Assembly: GCA_018881555.1 (NCBI GenBank)
Contig: JACAXG010000060.1
Coordinates: 1,240,001-1,304,000 of the forward strand
Source of the DNA: Amblyornis subalaris
Lineage: Eukaryota; Chordata; Aves; Passeriformes; Ptilonorhynchidae
Length of the DNA: 64,000 nucleotides
Direction of reading: 5' to 3'
The stretch's first letter is position 1. Every line of letters starts with the position of its first letter. Below the pieces are notes generated by a model. That model saw only the letters and a program-made list of their open reading frames with translations. It searched no databases and was not told the origin of the DNA. The position numbers were made by a program, and so were the translations under genes. Below, in pieces: positions 26,001-38,000 of this stretch.

Positions 26001-29000
26001 GCAAACCAGAATCCTCATCTAGTATTCCAGTAGTTGGGTATCAGACTAATTCTTCTCCTTTCTTTGATCACAGCCAAAGAAATATTTGATTCTCTCTTGT
26101 TAGCAGCTACAGAGAGTATACTGGAACTTTTCAGTGAATTTGCCAAGGCTTGCTAGTTCCTTGAGGTCACTTGTCTTCCTGAGAAAGTGATACCTACCTT
26201 TGCTAGTATAAATCTAGACTGAAAAAGTATGCTTTCTTCCTTGTTTCCCCTCTAGTACTTCTGTGGAGGATCGACTGTGCAATCTCTGAGAGTATGTTGT
26301 GGTGCATTGTAGCTTGCAAGTAGTGCATGTGGATGTAATTGAATCAGTACATACTCTGATGCAAGGTGCTAATTATTTTTTCACTGTGTAGCTATTTATT
26401 TAATTTTAGCTTTTTTTACTTTCCTTTCTGTTTAAACTCACCCTTCTGTCAGCCATTCATTTTCACCAGTAGGGCAGAAAAGCTTCTCTCCTTACTGGCT
26501 CTTCCTTGTCTTCATTTTGGTAAGGCAAGGGGGATGTTCTTTATGAAAGCATTCTAGGTTTTCATATGAAACCTGCTTTAAAAAATAAGTAAATAATAAT
26601 TTCTTATTAAATCCGTCCTCTTGGTTTTCAAAGAAATCTGTGTAAACTTTTAGGAGCACCTCTCCACACTCACCTGCTCGCCTTAGGATGGTGAAGCAAG
26701 TTAAGTGTGAAAGACAGCACTGTAGTAAAACAACTCATGTCCTCTGAAAGTACATGCTCCTTGTAATGAGAGCTGTAAAACTTTTTTGATATTTTTGTGT
26801 TTATTTTGTTTTGTGAACAGACTGTCTGAAGCAAGATTAGTGATGAAGTGAGTTTTCACATGTTAGCAGGTGCAGTTGTAGAAAGAGTCTCCAGTCTGAG
26901 TCACACCCCCCATTTAGATGGAGCTTTCAGGGTGCTTGTCTGTCATGCAGAGGAGGAGAATGTAATCTAGGGTCAGGTTGTCAGCTGTGGCTTGGAATGT
27001 ATCCTTTTTGCAGGATCTATTTCAGCCTGAGGTCCAGTTGTCCTAGGTTTAGGCAAACCACGTGCACCTGATGCGAGTAGTGAAAGGAGCCGTGTGGTGC
27101 AAAGATGTGGGCAGCTGATTTCCCTGGAGAAGATGTGAGATTTCTATGGCCTTCTCACAGGGTCTCTCTGCTGTTTTGGGTGCAGTCAGGAGCAAAGCAG
27201 GATATGCTCTGGCCAGGAACTCCTGACTGTCACACATACGGTTTCAATTTGTGCTCCTTGAGATGAGGGCTTGCGTGACCACTGCTTCTAATACATAATG
27301 TTTAAGACCCTGTGGTATCTACAGGTATCCTTTTAAGATTCTGCACTTCTCTTCTTGCTTCAGTATTCCCCCATGTCTATCAGCTCTTGCCCCNTCAGGC
27401 AGTGCAGTTGCTGTGAATCACAGACAGTGTGGGCTGTGCACAGACTTTGCATAGGAGGAAGATTGTTTTCTTACTGGAGATGCGTAAGAATGAGTGAGTA
27501 CAAATTTTGTCTTCTAGCAATGTGGTTGAGGCAGAAAGGACAGTCAGAATCATTGCTTTTCACCATGTGTTAGTCAGGTCCTAGTGTTGTTTTGCTGCTG
27601 CATTTAGATCTAATAAAATACTCCTACATTTCTTTGGATCATGAAGTCCATTTGTCAGTCACTTCATGGTATTCCTTATGCAAAACACGTCTTTGACTTG
27701 AAGAAAGATTGCTTCAAATAGGGTTTCCCACAGTCTCACAGAACATGGGATTTTTCCAAACTGAGCAAGTACTCTGCAGAGTTGTATTTCAGTTTTGAAC
27801 CTGTTTGCTGACATTTCACCTGGTAATGACAGTGTAGCTGTACAATGACAGTGGTATCTGCAGCAGTGTAGGCAGTCTTGGTATATTGTAGTCTGCGTGG
27901 TCTGCTGTGAGATTTTGTGATTTTTACTGTCACATGGAGGGGAAAAAACCCAGAACAAATTGTTCGGAAAACTATTTTTCAGCCTGCTGCTATTTCATTT
28001 TTCACTGTATTATTATGTGAAATTTAAATTAAAAGAATACAGTATTTAACTTCTGAAATCCCTTGTAGAGATCATAACTTATGTTACACAGGAAAGCAAG
28101 TTGGAAACTTGCATGTTTTTCCCTAAATATTTTTGATTTATATGTCAGTATTGTGGATCTAATTGGCAGTGGTTGCAAAGAAGCTGAATTGGGAGTGTAT
28201 CAGTAGTCATTGCATATATCAAAATGGTGATCAAGTAAGCCCAGCTGGAAAGNCAGCATGGTCATTGTGCTCAGCTCCATCTTGTACTAGTTTTCTTGGA
28301 GAGTATGGTTTGGGTTTTTTGGGTTTTAGTGGTGGTGTTTTTTTTAAAGTTGGTTTCTTCCCCTCTATTTTCAGGTTTACCTAGGACAATCAGAATTTGT
28401 TTGTATGTACATTGAGGCCAAAGTTAATACATAGTAATTTTTAACTGAATTTTTTCCTATGCAGATGGTTCTTGAATTTACAGTTAAGTAGTAAAGCAGC
28501 TTATTCTTATTGGGAGGAAAAAAATTGATTTAAATGGTTCTTGAGTTTTTTTCAGAAATACGCAAAGAATCTGGCAACTACAGTACCATAGTTACAGTAT
28601 ATTCTTACTAAGAATGTACTTCTTTGGCCTTGGATTTGTATTTAACAGGTCCACTGTTAAATAACTTATATTTAGATAATAAGATGCCTGTTGTTAATAT
28701 CTTGGCAGTATTTAATATGTTTTTGTCTTGTATCACTCTAATACGAAATGGAATCCTTTAACAGAAAAGGAATTGAAAAGTGTTACTGTGAAGTCAGTGA
28801 CTCAAAGTTAGTGACTCGCAAGGATTGCTCACTCCAGATAGTACTTTGCAGACACTTGGGATTGAAAGAGTTTATTTTTATTAACTGGTCACATTTTATG
28901 TAGTCGCAAGAATTTATTTTATTGTTAAGGTTTTACAGTGTATAAAGAGGAAGTGTACTTCTTGGAGGTCCATACAGATGTCTCATTCAGGTAGTTGGTT

Positions 29001-32000
29001 TTACCTGTATATGTGGATTTCTGCTGTTCTATGCAGACTGGAAAAATAGCAGGTTTTGCATTTACCCTTTAGTAAAAAAAAGACTTTAATGTTCTGAACT
29101 TTAGCTGAAACTTTGCAGACTTGAGAATTACACAAATTACTTGATTCAAATTCCAATTCTGTTTTTATATGGCTAGTAATTCTGTTTTTCCTTGATTAAA
29201 TTTCTCTTATCTGCTTAAAACCATAAATGTATACAATTTCTTTTTGTGTTTAGGTATGATGAATGGATAAAGGCAGACAAGATAGTGAGACCAGCTGATA
29301 AAAATGTACCAAAAATTAAGCATCGAAAGAAAATAAAGGTAGTTTTTCTCCCTTTTCTCCCTTGTTGCCCCAACTTTGGTTTGTTACATACTTAAGTAAT
29401 CCCTGCCTCCCTTTCCGACCTCTTGATTGGCCCACAAATGCTTGTCAGGAAAAACAACTTCATAGCCTTTTAAAAATTAATACTATTTTCATCAAGATTT
29501 TGTTTTTTCTCTTTGAGGTGAAGAGGGGAAGCTTCTCTTTCCTTCTTTCCTGTATTTTTTAATTAAATGTGTGCATTTACAGAAAACAAATGAGAAGGAT
29601 CCAGATTGTCAGTGTTGGGAGCCAGCTTGGGTGGGGGTGAAATTTGGGAGCTCCCTGATTCCGCAGAGGAAACCTATGGACTAGTCCATGTGCATGGGAC
29701 TCTATAATTTTATTGCCAAGCATTTCTTTCAAAATTCATTCTTCCACAACTGATATTTAGGTTTAGATGATGACATATTCCTTGGACAGTGGCTGCAATG
29801 AAGCTTTTCTTTCTGCCACTGCTGAGCCTGGCGTCCTCTGGTGCCACTGCTCCTAGGGCACTGGCTGTGCTTGTTTTCCCGTTTGTTTTAGTGTTAACAA
29901 AGTCGCTGTCTTCAGTAGAAAGGTCTTGGCATGGAGTGTAGAAAGGTATTTGTAGTCCTTTAAACAAAAAGGAGAGCTTTCCTCTACAGGTTGAGTGTTT
30001 AAGATAACTGTAAGCATTGTGTAATTGTAATCCATGTTAAGATGTGTGCTCAAATGAGAAGAGTTTCATTTATCTTTTTGTTTTTCACCTAGAATAAAAC
30101 TGACAGAGAGAAGGAAGAGAAGTATTCTCCTAAACCCTGTAAATTGCGACGTTTGTCAAAACCCCCATTTCACACCAGCACATCACCAGAGACTGGATCC
30201 AAACTTGACAACACTGAAGCCAAAAATACTGAACAAGCTCCAGTTAAATCAATAGAAATTACTTCTATCATTAATGGGCTACAAGGTACTGTACTTAAAA
30301 GTTTCTTTCTAATTCTGTAAAAGGCCTTTAAAGACGAGTAAATGACAGTGTAGAACAACTGATGCAGCTAAATGCTTGAGTTGGTCTGGCTAATTATAAC
30401 ATCATCTTCAGAAATAACCCTTGGACAAAAGCAGTGTTGGCAGTTTCTGTGGGCTCAGTGTGTTAACAGTCAATTACATTCTTTGTGTTGCCATTCTTTT
30501 TCTTGTTTGATATAGAGCAAAGCATTTTTGCTTCCTAATTTCTAAATTTTTAATTTTTGATTTATCTAACCCGTAGGACCCAGTATTTTTACTCTTTTTT
30601 TTGCCTTGAAAAATTGAGCTAATAAATCTAAGTCTCATATTGGTATGTCTGTTGTTGCCATCACTGTTTTCCCCTTCCCACACATTTACAGCAGCATTGT
30701 ANTAACTAGTTGCTTCTCTTCATCCTTAGTTTAGAGCATGCCTCCAGAGAAAGAAATCATGTATGATATAGTTAGTTTTGGGTAACCACAAAATTCTCAT
30801 GGAAGCTGTGTGAATTTAGTAATTGTTCAAATTATTTGAACTTGCATGACACTGGCCACTGGGTTCCAAAACTGTAGGTAGAATAACAGTCAGCATAATC
30901 TATGAAGCTTCATTTCCTTAGGAAATGAGAAACAAAAAAAGCAATTAGTGATGACACTATTATTAATGCTATAATTAATCTGTAATTAACTTTACAAATC
31001 AGGGAGTTACATATATATATATGTATATATTTGAGCCAATTCCTGTGTTTCTCCTTGAATCCATNTCTTTCCCACTGAATGAGATTGCTGTTAATTCCTT
31101 CTCGGTTATATATCTTCATTCTTTTCTGTTTCTTTATTTCTGACCCTGAATTTTCTTGCAGTTGTCCTACATTCTTGTTGTCCATTTGTTTCTCTAAGTG
31201 CCTGTCATTATTGCTTTCACTTCCTTTTTCCAGGCTGATCATCAGGTTGGTTTGTTAGAGAGTATCCAATGTGTGTGGTGTTGTTCTGTCCTTCAGACTC
31301 TGGATTTTCCGGGGAAAATGATGTCTCTGTTCTGGGCTTTGGAAAAAAGGCAGATAATGCTAGTATTTGTAACCAATAAGAAATGTGTAAGCACATCTTT
31401 CAGCTTCTGGTTTGGGTACTTATGTGGAAGTTTGTATTTTATGGAATAATGCACTCTATGCTTTCTTTACCTCTTCAGAAATTCCTGGAGATGTACTGTA
31501 TAATGCAGAATCTTCCTATTTTCTAATCTAGCTGTTATACCATAAGTTTTTGATCTCTTCAGGAGATACCATTTAAGAGATACATTGCTAGATAAATCTG
31601 TACAGTTTTCTTTAGTTGGTTTTTTTTTTTTAGTAACTCTTTGTAACCAGAATCAAGACAAACTTTTCTTGTTTTGTTTTTGTTTTGTTTGGATCTATTT
31701 TTAATTAGCTTCTGAAAGTTCTGATGATAGTGAGCAAGAAGATGACCAAAGTGCCCCAAACGTACATGCTGATGGCAAAGAGGAATCTCAGCCCGAAGCC
31801 ATAAGCCAAGATAAAAATGAACTCCGTTTAAAAGAACAGAGCGGTTCATCCCTTCCAGAAGAAACTAAAGCTCTTACAGATGCAGTAGTGCCCAAGTCGG
31901 TATCCAAGTCTCCTGAAAGATTGCGAAAAGAGATGGAAGAGTTATCTGAAGACAGTGACTCCGATGGAGATGATGAAGCCACAAAGAAGAGAAAGGATGT

Positions 32001-35000
32001 AAAAAAGGAGATCGTGGATAAAACAGCAAAACCGCAAGTGAAGCGCGGTAAACGAAGACACTGTGTTGCAGAGGAGTCCTTAAAGACCGTGTCACCTAAT
32101 AGAAAGGATGAGAAGTCCAAAAACAAAGACTCCCTTAGTTTAGAAAACAGCAGTAACAGCTCCTCAGATGAAGATGAGGAAGACAAATCTAAACTGAAAA
32201 TCACTCCAACGAAAAAGTACAATGGACTGGAGGAGAAAAGGAAATCTTTACGGACAAGTACTTTCTACTCCGGATTTTCTGAAGTGGGAGAGAAGAGAAT
32301 AAAGCTTCTAAATAACTCAGATGAAAGACTTCAGAACACCAGAGCGAAGGATCGAAAAGATGTCTGGTCAAGTATCCAAGGACAATGGCCGAAGAAAACA
32401 CTGAAGGAACTGTTCTCAGACTCTGATACAGAGGCTGCTGCCTCTCCTCCACATGCTGCTCCTGAGGATGCTGCAGCAGAGGAGCAGCTTCAGACTCTTG
32501 CAGAAGAAGGTATTTCTTTGCCTAACTGTGAACTTGAAAAATCTTTGCCAGCAAGTGTGGATGTTAAACCTGTTGAGGAGAAACCGACTGAAGTGGGTGA
32601 GAAGAAGGTTGAATTTCCAAGCAGCGGCAGCAATTCAGTGCTAAATACTCCTCCAACAACTCCTGAGTCACCTTCCTCTGTAACTGTAACAGAGTCCAGC
32701 AGACATCAGTCCAGTGTCACTGTCTCTGAGACACTGCCACCAAATCAAGAAGAGATACGAAGCATCAAAAGTGAAACAGATAGCACAATAGAGGTGGACA
32801 GTGTGGCAGGGGAGCTGCAAGACCTCCAATCTGAGGGAAATATTTCTCCAACAGGTTTTGATGCCAGCGTCAGCTCCAGTAGTAGTAATCAACCAGAGCC
32901 AGAGCATGCTGAAAAAGGTAAAGGAAAGGGTAAACAAAGCTGTCTCCAGCTTAACCAGCCCTCATTTTTAGCATTGCTGATGTGTTTTCATTCTGTTACG
33001 GTTATGCTGCAGGGATGTTAGTTGCTGGAGGAAGTTGTAGCTTGCTGACCATTTCAAATGTGCGGAAATGGCATAGTCATCTAGAGAATAAAATATAATC
33101 TACCAGGAAGTTTATTGGCCTTTCATTAGAAATTGTAGTGGTGTCAAGGGGAGATAAAGGATAAAAGAATGAAGTTTATACCAAACATGGCAAGAAAAGC
33201 TCAAAGCAAACTGTAATAGCTTGTGTAAAGAATATTTCTTGTAGCAGGATGGCAGCATTTTAAACACCGTCTTTTGAAGTAGAAGGTGCTTTTCTTGCAT
33301 AAAATTTGATTCTCTACAAGTTGTTTGTTTGGGGGCAAGAAAGCCCTCCTGCTGCTAGGGTGCTCAGGTAGTCATTTTGAACTTGTGATTTTTTAAAACA
33401 TTAACTTCGTAAGATTTCAAGTCAAGCTGATAACAAGCATTGACCTTTTTAGCTATGTTTCACTTTCNGATGTGATTTTGCAGATTGAAGTTCCTTTCCT
33501 GAAACCACTAGAGAGTAGGGGATATGGTGTACTGCTGCCTGCTTTTTAACTGTTAGCAAGGCGAGATCCAAAAGTTCTTTTCTGAAAGTGACTGGCCCTT
33601 TTGCAGTTCCTCAAAAGTACTGGTACTTTCACTGTGCTGTAGTGGCTAAAAACTATGAACGCAAAGGAAGAAAATACATTTTGGCTATAATCCTGAGACA
33701 GAAGTGAATTTTTTTTCGTCTCAGTAGATTTCAGTTGACAATTAGCTAATTTTTTTCAAAATCCCCTTAAGATGTGTTACCTTCAGCATTCTGTTGGAAA
33801 TGTTCTTCTGAAAGTATATGACAAAATGTGTTTCCTTAAAGGAGAGAGTTTGGAAGAGGTGAATGTGTACCCCTCAATAAATACACCTGTACTGCTTTGT
33901 TAATTATAGCTGTGTAGGTTTAGAACTTAATTTGTTTGAGTTTTTTTAATATGAAAGTAGTTTATTGCCACTTGAAAGAAGTTTTACACTATTGTAAAAG
34001 AGTACTTTTACATGCATTAGACTTTAACTTCCTCTCTAATTTTGTCAGCATGTTGCCTGTTTCAGAAAATTGGGTTCCTTAATTGAAATAGTTTTATTCC
34101 AGGGGTCATTTTTAATCTGTAAGTCATGTGGTTGTGAAACAACATTTAAACAACTCCTAAAACACTCTCTTTTAGCAGGTGTACTAGAATTCTTTCATCC
34201 TCCTTTTCTACTTTTTCCCCTCGTAGTCACAAATACCAGTAGACTTTTTCCCTTGTTTTTTGTTTGCCTTTCTTTTTTTGTTACTTTTAATATTATCTAA
34301 TTTTTTTAATACCTTCAATTAATATAATTACTGATCACAGGTTATGGCTTTGGGTTTTTTCTCACAGCTTCCAAGTACAATAAACTTTTAAAAACAGTCC
34401 CAGTAGGTCTTGATGACTTTTATAATAAATGTGTCCTTATTTAATTTACAGTATTAAAAAAATAATAAATCCACATGGTTCAAGAGAAGTTCTGATGATG
34501 TATATGGGAAAGCTACTTGTAATCATCGTACATGTGCACTCTAAGCAAAGAAACTTCCATCGCCTTTCACCTCATCTTGTCAATATAAGTAGAAAATTGA
34601 GCTGTATTAAGGTTAGGCAGGAACAGTTGCATGGTTGTCTATGAACTTAAGCTCTGAAGTATTCTGGGGTTTTTCTTGGGGCTGAAAAAAAACCACACAA
34701 GTGCAAGCATTTATTTAATTTCGGTTTTCGGCTTTTTTTTTCTTTTTCCAATTGTAGTCTGTACAGGCCAAAAAAGACTTAAAGATGCTCAGGGAGGAGG
34801 CAGCTCCTCAAAAAAGCAGAAAAGAAGCCACAAAACATCTGTGAACAGCAAAAAGAAGAGTAAAACTAGTAAGTACAGCAGCTTGATGTGAAATGAAATG
34901 TGTGAAAGTACCGTGTCATTTGTCTGACTGATTGTAGGAGATGAAATCTGTTAATAAAAAATGTATTAGGACAAAATGTGCTTATCAGGGAATTCTTGAT

Positions 35001-38000
35001 ACTGTTTAAATGAAGAAACTGCTCTACCTAAACGCCAAAGTGTTTTTAAATGTCTTGTATTACTTCTGGGCCTATTTCTAAGAGGTCCTTAATATTGTGT
35101 AATTCAGGAAGGCCAAGAAGAGTGAGTGTTTCACTCATGGCAGACTTGGGACAAGTATCTCTGTATCATGATAGCTGCCTATTTTAGAGGGGAGTCTGGG
35201 ACCTGAAGGAAATCATACTCTGTATTTTCTGCAAGATGAGTTTTTACAGGTTAATATCTCTGCCCCGTAGCAAATATGAGAATAATTGCATAAGAATATA
35301 GACNCTTGTTTTCTTTCTGTGCTGCCTGTTACATCCACAGTAAATATTGCAGCTTCTGCAGTTTTTTGTAGTTGTAGAAGCTAATTGGAATAGAAACCAC
35401 AGTACNGGGTAAGGGAAGCTTAGCGTAAGCAGAGGTGTATTAGGGGTCATATGCACATGCATTAGGAACGCAACAAGATAAATTACTGCTTCATTTCAGT
35501 GTTAATAAAAAAATACCAGGAAACTGTCAGCTAGAGACTGAAGCCTGGAGAATAACTGTAAAAAGTGCAGTTAAAGCAAGGATAAAAAGCATACACCATG
35601 CCTTTTAAACTCTCCCTCCTCCCTTTCTATTAACAGCTTTTACTAAAAGTCTGTACTTTCTGGTCTGGTATTTGCTTTCACCCTACCTGTCATTCATGTT
35701 CNTTGATCTTCTCTTTATATTTTGTCATCCTTTTTAATTCTGTTTCACTGGTTTCCTCCTTCCATAATCCTTATTCCTTCCCTTCCCCCAGGAATTAAAA
35801 TAACAAAACAAACTGAATTTGCAGAGCTAATACACCATTTTTAGCCTTGCCATTATTCCCTTGGATTTGGAGAATTTACCCCTGTTCTCAACCTGTGTCT
35901 TCATCATGATGTGAACACTTCAAACCTACTACCACATAGCCCTTGATGTGTATGTGTTTCTTCTGTTAGACTTCAGGCATTACATTCATTCATTACATTA
36001 CTGGATGTAATAAGGAAAATAGACTAAATGTGGAGTCAGCTGTAAGCAAAAAAAAAAAGCTTGAGCAAAATTCAGGTATATCTGCTAAACCTGCTTTTGT
36101 GGCAGCTTCAGCTCTTGCCTTTGCATTAAACCAGCCGACATCACCAACTCTGCAGCCGGCCAAATTTTTTCGTACTCTGTGTCGTGGTATTCAGTTTCTC
36201 CTGTGTAGATCGCCAGATCAGAAAGGCCAGAACTGAAAGAAACTTTAAGGGCTTATTTTGTCAACACTCAGGGCAGACACAACCAAGGGATACATTTTTC
36301 TTAATAAATATGAATTCAACGTGGTTGTAAAAACAACTCTGATGATGGAGGTTCTGCAGAATTCCTAGGCATTTTGTTCCACTGCTTTGCTAGACTTGTG
36401 TTGAATTACAGTCTCTTGTGCCTGCTTTCACCCCAGTTTTATTTTAGTAATGCTAAAAACCCTCAACCTTTAAATCATTACTCATAAATCTTNTCTATTA
36501 GACAGATCATTTTACTCTCCTCTCTGTGCTTTGATTAAAAACTGCAATTACTTCAGCCTGTTGCTTTAAAGTTGTTTCAGCATGAGGTGACATTCTTCTG
36601 GTTTGAGTCAGCTAAAGAACATTTTCCAAAGTTTAAAAATTTTATCATCATGTCTGAGGAATTTGTAGATTATGTCACACATACTCAGATTATTGATAGT
36701 CATTTTAGTAGGAGAAAATTAAAGATGACATAAGGCTAAGAAAAGGCAGACTGTTTACTCTTATTTCTGCTATACATGTCCTAAAATACAGTCGAAGGTT
36801 TGTCTGTAACTGTTAGCTCTAAAATGGCATAGAGGTTTATGTATATTGAATAATGCATTAGAAATTGATAGTAAAAAGAGGTAAACAGGAGATGGGACAT
36901 AACAATCAGTCTTGTGAACTCTTAGAAAAAGTACAGCCCTATGAGCAGACAGATGTGGTTCATTTTGGCACCTTTGCTGACACATTGGGCTGCCTCTTTG
37001 CCTTGTTTTCTCATGTAGGCAATTTATTTATGGCTGTGGTTCTGAAGCACTGAGTGTGCTGCTGCCGTGAATCATTTGGAGAGTAGAGGCACCTTCCCTG
37101 TGGGGACTTCGAGCACTTGGATGGCATTCAAGAGTCTCCTTACAAGAAGTGTGTCCCGACCTCAGCCCCTTATGTTTCTGCACACATGCTTTCAGCAATA
37201 TCCTTGCCAGTCTTTANGCAGGATTGTGGTGCCACAGTATGGTACTTTTATCCACCCTCTAGCTCTGTAGGATTTTGGTTCCCAGAGGTCCACAGAACAG
37301 CTCTGAGTCTACCTGCACAGCAGCTAACCGAGCAGTGTTTCCAATGCAAGACTTCCCTCTCACAGCNTGCCAGAATCAGAGGCCCCATTATATATCTGGT
37401 TTGTGGTTCAGTGATGCAGAGAGCTGTGTGTCAAGCTTCTACACCAGGATGATTCTGTCCTTTGAGACTAAAAGGATTTGGGTCAAATAAATTCCTGTTA
37501 TATGAAAATCAGTGCAGGGATTGCTTCTGATAAGCTTTAGTTTGGGCTTTGTTTTGTAACAATGTCTTCTTGTTTCTTCAGCAAACAGCAGCGACAGTGA
37601 TGAGCTATCTGCTGGTGAAAGTGTGTCCAAGTCTCAGTCAGCAAAATCGGTTTCTACTGGCATGAAATCTCATCAAACCAAATCACTCACAAGAACACAA
37701 TCTCCAGGAAAATGTGGTAAAAATGGAGAGAAGGAGTCTGATCTCAAAGAACAGAATAATCGTTTGCCCAAAGTTTACAAATGGAGTTTTCAAATGTGTA
37801 AGTATTTTCTTGAAAACATGCCTAGTGTCATCTTGTGGCATAGTGTAAAAAGGCTTTCTGAATTTTCTGTATTTTGCTTTTTTGTTTCCATCCTGAATTT
37901 GCTTAAGTTTGTGATAAATCCTCATTTTTAAAAAAGGGTTTTTTTCTTTTCTTTTTTTGCAATTGCAGCACAGGGAACTGCCTATGTCATTCTCTTCCAG

